Part shown: positions 16,090-24,625 of the stretch, one piece after another | Numbering within the stretch: the first letter of the stretch is position 1 | How the letters are laid out: every line of letters starts with the position of its first letter | DNA from: CAMFTQ01 sp051881615 | GTDB taxonomy: Bacteria; Bacillota; Clostridia; Oscillospirales; Acutalibacteraceae | DNA: 64,000 nt | NCBI GenBank assembly: GCA_051881615.1 | Contig: JBJEQF010000005.1 | Coordinates: forward strand, 11,198-75,197 | Reading direction: 5' to 3' | Program-made: the position numbers and the translations under genes | The notes under the pieces: generated by a model | Told to the model about the DNA's origin: nothing | What the model saw: the letters and a program-made list of their open reading frames with translations, nothing else | Database searches by the model: none

Positions 16090-17787
16090 TTATTTCTTTG
16101 TAAAGCTGTCCTTAAGGCTTACACTTCTGTTAAATACGAGCAACCCTTCTTTTGAATCCTTGCTGTCAACACAGAAGTAACCAAGACGCATAAACTGAAA
16201 ACTCATAGGAGCCTTTGCATTTTCAAGGCTCTTTTCTGCCTTGCAGTTTTTAAGCACTACAAGCGACTTGTCGTTAAGGTAATCAAGAAAATTCTTGTCG
16301 CCTGCGTCAGGGTCAGGCACTGTAAAGAGGTTATCGTAGAGCCTTACCTCTGCGTCAACGTAATTTTTTGCGTCAACCCAATGGATAGTACCCCTTACCT
16401 TTCTGCCGTCGGGAGTGTTGCCGCCCCTCGTTTCGGGATCATACGTTGCGTAAACCTCAACGACATTGCCGTTTTCGTCCTTTTTACAGCCTGTGCATTT
16501 AACAATATATGTTGACTTTAAGCGAACCTCGTTGCCGGGGTAAAGTCGCTGATACTTCTTTATCGGCTCTTCCATAAAGTCCTCGGCTTCGATATAGCAC
16601 TCTCTTGAAAAGGTTACAATTCTTGTGCCGTCCTGCGGTCTGTTTGGATTGTTTTCAACCTCAAACTCCTCTGTCAGATCCTCGGGGTAGTTTGTGATAA
16701 CGAGCTTTATCGGATTTATTACAGTCATAACACGCTGTGCAGTTTCGTTTAAATCCTCTCGCAGACAATGCTCTAAAAAGCCGTACTCAACAACAGAATT
16801 TACCTTTGAAACGCCGTTTCTCTCGGTGAAATTTCTGATTGACTTAGGAGTATATCCTCTTCTTCTCAGTCCGCAAAGAGTAGGCATACGTGGATCGTCC
16901 CAGCCGCTTACGTACTCCTTTTCAACAAGCTCTCTTAGCTTTCTTTTTGACATAACGGTGTTGTTGATGCCAAGACGTGCAAACTCAATCTGACGTGGCT
17001 TAGACGGTACTGATGTGTTGTTTATCACCCAATCGTACAACGGTCTGTGATCCTCAAATTCAAGTGAGCAAAGGCTGTGCGTGATGCCCTCTAACGCATC
17101 CTCAATAGGATGTGCAAAGTCATACATAGGATAAATGCACCACTTGTCGCCTGTTCTGTGATGAGTAATTCTGTTAATTCTGTAGATTACGGGATCTCTC
17201 ATATTAAAGTTGCCTGAGGCAAGGTCAATCTTTGCTCTAAGCGTCATTTTGCCGTCCTCAAACTCACCGTTTTTCATACGCTCAAACAAATCAAGGCTCT
17301 CTTCAATCGGTCTGTCACGGTACGGACTTTTTGCAGGAGTTGAAAGATCTCCTCTGCACTCTCTCATCTGCTCGGGCGAAAGCTCGCAGACGTACGCAAG
17401 ACCTTTTCTGATAAGCTCTGTTGCGTACTCGTACATCTTGTCAAAATATTCTGAGGCATAGAAAAATCTGTCGCCCCAATCGTAGCCGAGCCACTTAATG
17501 TCCTCTTTTATTGCGTCAACGTACTCAACATCTTCCTTTGTAGGGTTTGTATCGTCCATACGCAGGTTGCACATACCGCCGTATTTAACGGCTGTGCCGA
17601 AGTCTATGCAGATAGCCTTTGCGTGGCCTATGTGCAGGTAGCCGTTAGGCTCGGGCGGAAAACGTGTGTGAACAGTCATACCCTCAAACTGACCGCCTTC
17701 TGCTATGTCTTTGTCTATAAAATCGTGAATAAAATTGCTCGGAACAATTTCTTCACTCGCTGTATCGTTTACAATTTCGTTTGCCAT
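16090..17787 (-). CDS. glnS: Glutaminyl-tRNA synthetase
   Basis: A 565-residue class I synthetase that charges tRNA-Gln directly with glutamine. The HIGH-type motif is PPEPNGYLHIGHAKAI and the KMSKS-type motif is VMSKRKL; the Rossmann fold, acceptor-binding segment and two C-terminal beta-barrels are all accounted for by length. The start at MANEIVND has GGAGG upstream. It follows gltX after 16 bases. Many Firmicutes lack GlnRS and make Gln-tRNA through GatCAB; a GlnRS points to ancient acquisition, known in some Clostridia. Confidence 0.96.
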   Translation of the reverse strand: MANEIVNDTASEEIVPSNFIHDFIDKDIAEGGQFEGMTVHTRFPPEPNGYLHIGHAKAICIDFGTAVKYGGMCNLRMDDTNPTKEDVEYVDAIKEDIKWLGYDWGDRFFYASEYFDKMYEYATELIRKGLAYVCELSPEQMRECRGDLSTPAKSPYRDRPIEESLDLFERMKNGEFEDGKMTLRAKIDLASGNFNMRDPVIYRINRITHHRTGDKWCIYPMYDFAHPIEDALEGITHSLCSLEFEDHRPLYDWVINNTSVPSKPRQIEFARLGINNTVMSKRKLRELVEKEYVSGWDDPRMPTLCGLRRRGYTPKSIRNFTERNGVSKVNSVVEYGFLEHCLREDLNETAQRVMTVINPIKLVITNYPEDLTEEFEVENNPNRPQDGTRIVTFSRECYIEAEDFMEEPIKKYQRLYPGNEVRLKSTYIVKCTGCKKDENGNVVEVYATYDPETRGGNTPDGRKVRGTIHWVDAKNYVDAEVRLYDNLFTVPDPDAGDKNFLDYLNDKSLVVLKNCKAEKSLENAKAPMSFQFMRLGYFCVDSKDSKEGLLVFNRSVSLKDSFTKK

Positions 17788-17803
17788 ACTATTTCCTCCG
17801 CAA

Positions 17804-19249
17804 TTATTTAAGCATTTCAAGTCCGATTTCCATTCTTCTGAGCGACTCTTCTCTGCCTAAAATATCAAGAATTTCTACCGCACCGCCCGGCGTTACCGTT
17901 TTGCCTGCAACAGAGATACGTGCCGGCCACATAACAGTGCCGTTTTTAACCTCTTTTTCCTGTGCAAGACCGATAAGCGCATCGTGAATGCTGTCAAAGT
18001 CCCAGCTTGGCATAGTGCTTAGCTTATCATAAACAGCCTGAAGCATTACAGGTGCGTTTTCAAGGTTAGTCTTGCTCTTTTTATTAACGTAAAGCTCCTG
18101 GTCATAGGTCGGAAGCTCTGCAAGAAAATCTATCATTTCGGGAATTTGCGTCAGCTGTGTTACTCTCTGGTGGAGTATTGACGCAATTTTTGTGTACGGT
18201 ACTTCTTTTTCACCGAACACCTGCTTAAAGTACGGCATAGCGATTTCTGCGAACTGCTCAACGCTCATCGCTCTGATGTACTCGCCGTTGAACCACGACA
18301 GCTTGTCATAGTCAAAAACAGCAGGAGATTTGCTGATGCCGTCAATGGAAAATACCTTTTCAAGCTCCTTTAGTGTAAAAATCTCTTGATTATCCTTAGG
18401 ACACCAGCCTAAAAGTGCGATGTAGTTAATAATCGCCTGTGGCAAAAAGCCCTCTTTTACCAAGTCCTCAAAGCCCGTTGCACCGTGACGCTTTGACAGC
18501 TTTGAGGTTGTGCCGTCCTCGTTTTTGCCGTTGATAAGGGGCAAATGGACGTATGTCGGGATTTCCCAGCCGAAAGCCTCGTACAAAAGGTTATACTTAG
18601 GAGTTGAGCTTAAATATTCACAGCCTCTTACAACGTGGGTGATTCCCATTGTATGGTCGTCTATTACATTTGCAAAATTGTAGGTCGGGTAGCCGTCTGT
18701 TTTAATCAGAATCTGATCCTGAAGCTCCGAATTGTCAACGGTGATTTCTCCGAAAACTGCGTCTGTAAAGGTTGTACTGCCCTCTGTCGGCATTTTCTGA
18801 CGGATTACATACGGTGTGTTTGCAGCTAAAAGCCTGTCGATTTCTTCCTGCGGTAAATCTCGACAATGCCTGTCATAGCCTGCGCCTATCTCGCTTGACT
18901 GGAGCTTTTCAAGACGCTCCTTTGTGCAAAAGCAACGGTACGCCTTGCCCTCTTTTATAAGCTGTTCTGCATACGGCAGATACATATCCTTTCTTTCACT
19001 TTGGACATAAGGTCCGAAGTCACCGCCTATGTCGGGGCCTTCATCGTGAGAAAGTCCTGCAACCTTTAGTGTATTATAGATAACGTCAACAGCGCCGTCA
19101 ACAAGACGTTCACGGTCTGTATCCTCAATTCTTAAAATAAACTTACCGTCCTGTGAACGTGCGATAAGATATTCATACAAAGCTGTTCTTAAATTACCTA
19201 CGTGCATAAAGCCGGTAGGACTTGGAGCATAACGTGTTCTGACAGTCAT
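17804..19249 (-). CDS. gltX: Glutamyl-tRNA synthetase
   Basis: A 481-residue class I synthetase attaching glutamate to tRNA-Glu. The HIGH-type motif is APSPTGFMHVGNLRTAL at the N-terminus and the KMSKS-type motif is KLSKRHG; the C-terminal anticodon-binding domain follows. Length is normal for bacterial GluRS. The start at MTVRTRYAPSP has GGGATG upstream. First gene of a gltX-glnS pair. Because GlnRS is encoded next door, this enzyme could be either discriminating (Glu only) or non-discriminating; the sequence read here does not settle it. Confidence 0.96.
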   Translation of the reverse strand: MTVRTRYAPSPTGFMHVGNLRTALYEYLIARSQDGKFILRIEDTDRERLVDGAVDVIYNTLKVAGLSHDEGPDIGGDFGPYVQSERKDMYLPYAEQLIKEGKAYRCFCTKERLEKLQSSEIGAGYDRHCRDLPQEEIDRLLAANTPYVIRQKMPTEGSTTFTDAVFGEITVDNSELQDQILIKTDGYPTYNFANVIDDHTMGITHVVRGCEYLSSTPKYNLLYEAFGWEIPTYVHLPLINGKNEDGTTSKLSKRHGATGFEDLVKEGFLPQAIINYIALLGWCPKDNQEIFTLKELEKVFSIDGISKSPAVFDYDKLSWFNGEYIRAMSVEQFAEIAMPYFKQVFGEKEVPYTKIASILHQRVTQLTQIPEMIDFLAELPTYDQELYVNKKSKTNLENAPVMLQAVYDKLSTMPSWDFDSIHDALIGLAQEKEVKNGTVMWPARISVAGKTVTPGGAVEILDILGREESLRRMEIGLEMLK

Positions 19250-19369
19250 AAACACATCCCTTTCCTGTATTTTTATTATCTGCAAAATATTACTGTTAAT
19301 TATAGCATATTACGACGGTTTTTGAAATACCTTTTGAAAAAATTTTCTGATTGTACCTTATTTAAAAAA

Positions 19370-19397
19370 GGAGTACGTTCAAAACTGAGCGTACTCC
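19370..19397 (-). terminator. Terminator of the zinc-ribbon gene
   Basis: On the minus strand an 11-bp stem (GGAGTACGCTC / GAACGTACTCC with one G-U pair) and 6-base loop is followed by TTTTTT, 20 bases past the stop. Confidence 0.9.
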
Positions 19398-19417
19398 GAA
19401 ATTTTTATAATATTTAT

Positions 19418-19729
19418 TTACTTATCTCTGCCGCAGCCCTTGCAGGTTTTTGAGATTTTTTCATTCAATTCTCCGCAATCGGGGCAGTACCATCTGCCGT
19501 CCTCCATTGGGTTTACCTTTACCCTTGCGCCGACCTTGTTGCCCTCCTGCGTTTTGCCGCTGCTCTGAACTGCAACAAGCGGAGCGATAGATGTTCCCTT
19601 GCTGCCTGCTCCGGCTATAAAGCCGACATTATCGCCGAACAAAGGAGCCTTAACCTTTTGTGCCTGACCGCATCTCTGGCAGTAACGAGTGCCGTCAAGG
19701 TTTTCAAAGCCGCATTTTTTGCATTTCAT
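19418..19729 (-). CDS. Double zinc-ribbon protein of unknown function
   Basis: A 103-residue small protein with two zinc ribbons at its ends: MKCKKCGFEN...YCQRCG (residues 3-21) and WYCPDCGEL...CKGCGRDK at the C-terminus. The middle is low-complexity, rich in Gly, Ala, Ser and Val, and probably disordered. The start at MKCKKCG has AAGGGT upstream. Such proteins are common in Clostridia, and may bind nucleic acid or protein partners. Monocistronic with its own terminator. No function is proposed. Confidence 0.8.
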   Translation of the reverse strand: MKCKKCGFENLDGTRYCQRCGQAQKVKAPLFGDNVGFIAGAGSKGTSIAPLVAVQSSGKTQEGNKVGARVKVNPMEDGRWYCPDCGELNEKISKTCKGCGRDK

Positions 19730-19835
19730 AACAATTACCCTTCCTTTTACTTTTATATGCAATTACATTATATAACAGTTATTTTTATAAGTAAATCGGA
19801 AGAATATATAAAAAATCAATATCCTAATTAGTAAA

Positions 19836-19872
19836 AATGCCCGACAAACACTTTAAAGCATCGCCGGACATT
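19836..19872 (-). terminator. Terminator of the ylxM-ffh-rpsP-khpA operon
   Basis: A 10-bp stem (AATGTCCGGC / GTCGGGCATT on the minus strand, with two G-U pairs) and 17-base loop is followed by TTTTTAC, about 24 bases after khpA. Confidence 0.8.
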
Positions 19873-19895
19873 TTAAAAAAACATTTAATTGTTTT

Positions 19896-20129
19896 TCAGT
19901 CAATTTCTACCATTACCTTCTGCTCTTTTCTGACAGCGGCACTGCGGACAACTGTACGGATAGCCTTGGCAATTCTGCCCTGCTTGCCGATAATTCTGCC
20001 CATATCGTCCTCTGCTACGTGAAGGTGGTAAACGATTATGCCTTCCTCGTTAGGCTCGTCAACAGTAACGGAAACGGCTGACGGATCCTCTACAAGACCT
20101 TTGGCAATAGTCATAATTAATTCCTGCAT
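19896..20129 (-). CDS. khpA: KH-domain RNA-binding protein KhpA
   Basis: A 77-residue protein made of one KH domain with the conserved GxxG loop in RIIGKQGRIAKAIR. In Firmicutes KhpA pairs with KhpB (EloR/Jag) and binds many small RNAs and mRNAs, influencing cell elongation. It directly follows rpsP, the usual order in this phylum. Length is typical of the family. The partner khpB is not in the window. Confidence 0.94.
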   Translation of the reverse strand: MQELIMTIAKGLVEDPSAVSVTVDEPNEEGIIVYHLHVAEDDMGRIIGKQGRIAKAIRTVVRSAAVRKEQKVMVEID

Positions 20130-20147
20130 TACAATACAGTCCTTTCA

Positions 20148-20390
20148 TTAAAGAACGCCGTTCTTTTTAAGAAGAGCCTTTACAGTGTCTGTCGGCTGAG
20201 CGCCGTTAGCAATCCACTTTTTAACTGCTTCTGCGTCAACAGTTACCTCTGAAGGCTGCTTTAAAGGGTTGTATGTGCCAACCTCTTCGATAAAACGACC
20301 ATCTCTTGGGTATCTTGAATCAGCAACAACAATGCGGTAGAAAGGAGCTTTCTTTGCACCCATTCTGCGAAGTCTGATTTTAACTGCCAT
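20148..20390 (-). CDS. rpsP: 30S ribosomal protein S16
   Basis: An 80-residue small-subunit protein needed for early 30S assembly. The family N-terminus MAVKIRLRRMGAKKAPFYRIVVADSR is diagnostic, as is GTYNPL at mid-length. The conserved ending of short Firmicute S16 proteins is present. AGGTGA precedes the ATG. It sits between ffh and khpA in the standard operon. Confidence 0.98.
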   Translation of the reverse strand: MAVKIRLRRMGAKKAPFYRIVVADSRYPRDGRFIEEVGTYNPLKQPSEVTVDAEAVKKWIANGAQPTDTVKALLKKNGVL

Positions 20391-20472
20391 TATACTTTCA
20401 CCTCCGAAATAAGATATAAATATATATCAGCCAATGTTTAATTATTGGATGAATTACTGTAAATAATAGCGA

Positions 20473-21843
20473 TTACCTGCGCCTTGCGCCGTTACCGCCG
20501 TAAGGTGCGCCGCCTAAGCCGGGGAGATTTTTCATTTTGTGCAGGTTCTTTTTACCCTTGCCGCCTAACTGCTTCATCATTTTCTGCATCTGCTCAAGCT
20601 GCTTTAACAGGCGGTTTACCTCTTCTACACTTCTGCCTGAGCCTGCTGCAATTCTGCGCTTTCTTGACGGATTTATTATTGACGGGTTTGCTCTCTCTTC
20701 GGGAGTCATTGAGTAAATAAGAGCCTGAAGCCAGTCGATTTGCCTGTCGTCAATGTCAACATCATCAAGCTTGTTGCCTATACCGGGAAGCTTTGATAAA
20801 ATGCCCTTTAACGGTCCCATCTTCTTAATCTGCTCAAACTGGTCGAGCAAATCGTTGAAGTCCATTTTGTTGCTCATCATCTTCTGAGCCATCTGCTCGG
20901 CTTTCTTTTTGTCGAGCTTGCTCTCTGCGTCCTCAATAAGCGTAAGCACGTCGCCCATTCCCAGAATTCTGCTTGCCATTCTGTCGGGGTGGAACGCCTC
21001 TAAATCATCGAGCTTTTCGCCTACACCGGCAAATTTTATCGGCTTGCCTGTTACAGCCTTTACCGATAAAGCCGCACCGCCTCTTGTGTCGCCGTCAAGC
21101 TTTGTCAGAATTACGCCCGATATATCCAAAAGGTCGTTAAAGCTTTTTGCAACATTTACTGCGTCCTGACCTGTCATAGAGTCGATAACGAGCAGAATTT
21201 CGTCAGGCGTTACCTCTGACTTGATTTTCTTAAGCTCTGCCATCAGCTCCTCGTCAATGTGAAGTCTGCCGGCTGTATCAAGAATAACTACGTCGTTGCC
21301 GTAGTCCTTAGCGTGTTTTATGGCTTCCTTTGCGATTTTTACAGGGTTTTCCGTTCCCATTTCAAATACCGGAGCGCCTACCTGTGAGCCGACTACCTTT
21401 AACTGGTCAATAGCCGCCGGTCTGTAAATATCGCAGGCTGCAAGAAGCGGTCTGCGGTTCTGCGCTTTAAGCCATTTTGCAAGCTTTGCCGAATGTGTGG
21501 TTTTACCCGAGCCCTGCAAGCCGCACATCATAATAACCGTAGGCGGCTTTGAGTTAAACTCTATTCTTGCGCTTTCGCCGCCCATTAGTGCTGTCAGCTC
21601 TTCGTTTACTATTTTAATAACCATCTGAGCAGGCGTTAAGCTCTCCATAACATCAGAGCCTACTGCCCTTTCTGTAACTCTTGCTGTAAAGTCCTTGGCA
21701 ACCTTGTAGTTTACGTCAGCCTCAAGAAGTGCAAGTCTGACTTCACGCATAGCCTCTTTTACATCAGGCTCTGTCAGCTTACCCTTGCTTCTTAACTTTT
21801 TAAACGCATTACTAAGCTTTTCAGACAAACCCTCAAATGCCAT
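20473..21843 (-). CDS. ffh: Signal recognition particle GTPase Ffh
   Basis: The 456-residue protein part of SRP, which delivers ribosomes making membrane or secreted proteins to FtsY and the Sec machinery. The N-domain is followed by the GTPase with GLQGSGKTT (G1), DTAGRLHIDEELM (G3) and TKLDGDTRGG (G4), then a Met-rich M-domain that binds 4.5S RNA and signal peptides, with the SGRSVEEVNRLLKQ hook. It follows ylxM by about 50 bases. No scRNA gene was recognised nearby. Confidence 0.97.
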   Translation of the reverse strand: MAFEGLSEKLSNAFKKLRSKGKLTEPDVKEAMREVRLALLEADVNYKVAKDFTARVTERAVGSDVMESLTPAQMVIKIVNEELTALMGGESARIEFNSKPPTVIMMCGLQGSGKTTHSAKLAKWLKAQNRRPLLAACDIYRPAAIDQLKVVGSQVGAPVFEMGTENPVKIAKEAIKHAKDYGNDVVILDTAGRLHIDEELMAELKKIKSEVTPDEILLVIDSMTGQDAVNVAKSFNDLLDISGVILTKLDGDTRGGAALSVKAVTGKPIKFAGVGEKLDDLEAFHPDRMASRILGMGDVLTLIEDAESKLDKKKAEQMAQKMMSNKMDFNDLLDQFEQIKKMGPLKGILSKLPGIGNKLDDVDIDDRQIDWLQALIYSMTPEERANPSIINPSRKRRIAAGSGRSVEEVNRLLKQLEQMQKMMKQLGGKGKKNLHKMKNLPGLGGAPYGGNGARRR

Positions 21844-21892
21844 ACGCTCACCTGCTTTCTGAATTTATAGGTAATTTCAGATAATCTGATAA

Positions 21893-22252
21893 TCAAAACT
21901 GTTCAAGCAATTCGCTTGAAATTTTTAAAATTTCTTCTGCCGATTTCTTTATCTCACAGCCGTTTTCAGAGCCTTGTGCAATACCTTGTGAAAGCTGTGA
22001 TATTTTTGCAAGCTTATCTTCAACTATGCCGAAACGCTTGCAAAGTCCGAGCTTGCTTTCAAAGCTGTAAAGGTTTTGCTCGGCTCGTTTAAGCGCATCA
22101 CGCACACCCTGTCTTGTTATGTTCATTTCAAGGGCGGTTTCGCTTAATGATAAATCGTTGTTGTAGTAAAGCTCAACAGCCGTTTGCTGATTATCCTTTA
22201 AAAGCCGTCCGTAAAAATCGAACAGTAAAGAGATTTCCATATTCTTTTCCAA
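21893..22252 (-). CDS. ylxM: YlxM family HTH protein, SRP accessory
   Basis: A 119-residue protein of the YlxM/SRP-associated family. Residues 10-70 form a sigma-70 region 4-like HTH (QTAVELYYNNDLSLSETALE, then TRQGVRDALKRAEQ). In related species YlxM binds SRP components and modulates Ffh GTPase activity. The TTG at 22252 is preferred because GAGGTGAG lies six bases before it; the in-frame ATG four codons later is too far from any site. First gene of the ffh operon. Confidence 0.9.
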   Translation of the reverse strand: MEKNMEISLLFDFYGRLLKDNQQTAVELYYNNDLSLSETALEMNITRQGVRDALKRAEQNLYSFESKLGLCKRFGIVEDKLAKISQLSQGIAQGSENGCEIKKSAEEILKISSELLEQF

Positions 22253-22274
22253 GAAAAGCTCACCTCTTTTATAG

Positions 22275-22331
22275 CTGTAAAGCGTTTCACTTTACAGATG
22301 AGATTATACTATCATTTCACTGATATGTCAA
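22275..22331 (-). promoter_or_regulatory. Promoter and leader hairpin of the ylxM-ffh operon
   Basis: Perfect TTGACA (22326-22331), 17-base spacer and perfect TATAAT (22303-22308) on the minus strand. An 8-bp hairpin CTGTAAAG / CTTTACAG (22275-22297) lies near the 5' end of the message, just upstream of the ribosome binding site, where it may stabilise the RNA. The rest of the 360-base gap up to phoH is AT-rich with one more small hairpin (ATAGGTA / TACCTAT, 22384-22402) and no gene. Confidence 0.85.
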
Positions 22332-22499
22332 GTGCTTTTTTTGATATTTAATTAGCTTAAAAATTGCTTAAAATTGGTAAAATATAGGTAAAAAATACCT
22401 ATGATAATTTTAAAAAACACTGCTCTATTGTAGTAATTTACAAAAATTTTAATTGGCAGTATTTTTTTAAAAAAACTGATGTAATTTGATTATTTATTG

Positions 22500-22508
22500 T
22501 GGTATAAT
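22500..22508 (+). promoter_or_regulatory. Extended -10 promoter of the phoH operon
   Basis: TGG followed by perfect TATAAT (22503-22508) forms an extended -10 element. No good -35 lies at the usual distance. The leader before phoH would be about 100 bases. Confidence 0.6.
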
Positions 22509-22616
22509 ACACCTATAATTAGTGTTTATACAGCAGAAAACTGTTATTAAACAACAAAAATATTTTTTAACAAATATTATGTTGAAAACTTTTTCCGATA
22601 ATCGGGGTGCATTTTT

Positions 22617-23573
22617 ACGGAACAAATAATAAGCATTGACCGAATGGAACACGCGGTTGCGCTGTTCGGCAGCTTTGATGAAAATATTAAGCTGATTGAA
22701 AATAATTATCACGTTCACGTTGTAAGCCGTGACGGCGAGCTGAAAATTTCGGGCGAAGCCGAGGGCGTTTCTAACGCCTGCAAGGTAATCACAAGTCTTT
22801 TATCGCTTATTAACAGAGGCGAACAGCTCTCTGACCAGAATGTACGGTATTGTATGTCACTTGTTGATGACGGCAGTGAAGAAAAAATAGAACAGCTTGC
22901 AGGCGACTGCATTTGCATTACGTCAAAGGGCAAGCCTGTAAAGCCGAAAACCATCGGACAAAAAAGGTACTGCTCCTGCATAAAGGACAATACCATTACA
23001 ATCGGAGTAGGTCCTGCCGGCACAGGCAAAACGTACCTTGCAGTTGCTATGGCGGTAACGGCGTTCAGGGCAAAACAGGTAAACAGAATAATCCTGACAC
23101 GTCCTGCCGTTGAAGCAGGCGAAAAGCTCGGATTTCTCCCCGGTGATTTGCAAAGCAAGGTTGACCCATATCTAAGGCCCCTTTATGACGCACTTTTTGA
23201 TATGCTGGGTGCTGAAACCTACAACAAATATGTAGAAAGAGGAAACATCGAGGTTGCTCCTCTTGCCTATATGAGAGGACGGACGCTTGACGACAGCTTT
23301 ATTATTCTTGACGAAGCTCAGAACACGTCCTGCGAGCAGATGAAGATGTTTCTGACACGTCTTGGCTTTAACTCAAAAATGGTAATAACAGGCGACATCA
23401 CGCAGATTGATTTGCCGTCAGGCGTGAGAAGCGGTCTTAAGGACTGTATGAGGGTACTCCGTCACGTTGACGATATTGCCCAGTGTACTTTTAACGAGAA
23501 GGACGTTGTACGTCACCGTCTTGTTCAGGATATTATCAAGGCTTATGAAAGAAATAAGGAGGAACGAAAATGA
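22617..23573 (+). CDS. phoH: PhoH family ATPase
   Basis: A cytoplasmic P-loop ATPase of the PhoH/YbeZ type, tied to RNA metabolism and usually encoded beside ybeY, as here. Walker A is GPAGTGKTY, Walker B is FIILDEAQN, and TRPAVEAGEKLGFLPGD is a family signature. The first ATG (22644) has no ribosome binding site and would remove conserved N-terminal residues (EQIISIDR). The reading frame upstream begins at an ACG (22617) preceded at seven bases by GGGGTG, so I place the start there tentatively. The end overlaps ybeY by four bases. Confidence 0.9.
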   Translation, partial: TEQIISIDRMEHAVALFGSFDENIKLIENNYHVHVVSRDGELKISGEAEGVSNACKVITSLLSLINRGEQLSDQNVRYCMSLVDDGSEEKIEQLAGDCICITSKGKPVKPKTIGQKRYCSCIKDNTITIGVGPAGTGKTYLAVAMAVTAFRAKQVNRIILTRPAVEAGEKLGFLPGDLQSKVDPYLRPLYDALFDMLGAETYNKYVERGNIEVAPLAYMRGRTLDDSFIILDEAQNTSCEQMKMFLTRLGFNSKMVITGDITQIDLPSGVRSGLKDCMRVLRHVDDIAQCTFNEKDVVRHRLVQDIIKAYERNKEERK

Positions 23574-24076
23574 CTAAAAACAAATTGCGTGTAATCATTT
23601 CCAACAAACAAAAGGACGTTGAAATCCCTACAGGTGTAAGAATGCTTGTCCGCCGCTGCTGTCATGCGGTGCTGCAGCTTGAAAATTTCGAGGGCTATGC
23701 AGAAATCAGCGTTACCTTTGTAAACAATGAGCAGATAAGAGAGCTTAACAATCATTACAGAAACAAGGACTCTGCAACAGACGTGCTTTCTTTCCCTATG
23801 GGAGAAAACGGCAAGTATGACACAGACCTTGAAACAGGCGCACAGATTTTAGGCGACGTTGTAATTTCTATGGAAAAGGTTGTAGAGCAGGCAGAGCGCT
23901 TCGGACACAGCCTGCAAAGAGAGATAGGCTATCTGACTGCACACAGCGTTCTTCATCTTTTAGGCTATGACCATATGACAAACCTTGAAAAGGTACATAT
24001 GAGAGAAAAGGAAGAGCTTGTTATGAATCAGCTTGGACTGCCGGGTTCAACAAGCTACACTCTTGATGACGAATGA
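23570..24076 (+). CDS. ybeY: Endoribonuclease YbeY (rRNA maturation factor)
   Basis: A 168-residue zinc-dependent RNase involved in 16S rRNA 3'-end maturation and ribosome quality control. The metal motif HSVLHLLGYDH supplies three histidines in the H-x3-H-x5-H pattern, and NKDSATDVLSFPM is the other conserved block. ATGA overlaps on both sides, with phoH and dgkA, show tight coupling. Conserved gene pair phoH-ybeY. Confidence 0.96.
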   Translation: MTKNKLRVIISNKQKDVEIPTGVRMLVRRCCHAVLQLENFEGYAEISVTFVNNEQIRELNNHYRNKDSATDVLSFPMGENGKYDTDLETGAQILGDVVISMEKVVEQAERFGHSLQREIGYLTAHSVLHLLGYDHMTNLEKVHMREKEELVMNQLGLPGSTSYTLDDE

Positions 24077-24558
24077 AGCACCAGTTACAAAGCTTTAAAT
24101 GTGCGGCAAGGGGCATAATATTTGCGATAAAGCACGAAAGTCATATGCGCTTCCATATTGTCGCCGCTGTTTATGTTGCTGTGTTTTCGTTATTTTACAG
24201 CTTTTCACCGTCACAGGTGGCAACACTTGCGTTACTCATATCATCGGTTATTGCCGCCGAGGTATTCAACACAAGTCTTGAGGAGCTTTGCAATCTCGAC
24301 ACCGACAGCTATAATCTGCTTGCAAAAAATGCAAAGGATTTAGCGGCAGGCGCAGTCCTTGTTCTGTCAGTGGCGGCGGCTGTTATCGGCTTTATATTCT
24401 TTTTTGACCTTGAAATAATCGGGGGGATAATTGCGTTCTTTGCCGTAAATCCCCTTTTGCTTTTTGCACTTGTTTTATCTGTTATTCTTTCGGTAATTTT
24501 TGTAGCACTCGGACCAGTCGGTTTAGCAGATAAATTTTATAAGCACAGAAAGAAATAA
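24073..24558 (+). CDS. dgkA: Diacylglycerol/undecaprenol kinase family membrane protein
   Basis: A 161-residue membrane protein. The N-terminal 110 residues match DgkA-type kinases: ARGIIFAIKHESHMRFH, the catalytic AEVFNTSLEELCNL and the AKDLAAGAVL helix. In Gram-positives the enzyme phosphorylates undecaprenol, feeding the lipid carrier for cell wall and surface polymers. The C-terminal two helices extend beyond the basic fold. Overlaps ybeY by four bases, a common Firmicute order before era. Confidence 0.9.
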   Translation: MKHQLQSFKCAARGIIFAIKHESHMRFHIVAAVYVAVFSLFYSFSPSQVATLALLISSVIAAEVFNTSLEELCNLDTDSYNLLAKNAKDLAAGAVLVLSVAAAVIGFIFFFDLEIIGGIIAFFAVNPLLLFALVLSVILSVIFVALGPVGLADKFYKHRKK

Positions 24559-24569
24559 TAATCAAAATG

Positions 24570-24599
24570 TATCATCACAAAGCACAGCTTGTGGTGATA
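24570..24599 (+). terminator. Possible terminator or attenuator between dgkA and era
   Basis: An 11-bp stem (TATCATCACAA / TTGTGGTGATA) with an 8-base loop lies 11 bases after dgkA. The following sequence GCTTTTAT is only partly T-rich, so it may be leaky. Confidence 0.5.
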
Positions 24600-24625
24600 T
24601 GCTTTTATATTGAAAGGATACACTT

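Noticed and set aside
22253..22616. Hidden small RNA or gene between ylxM and phoH
   Set aside because: Only promoters, short hairpins and AT-rich sequence were seen; no coding frame with a ribosome binding site and no 4.5S RNA-like fold.
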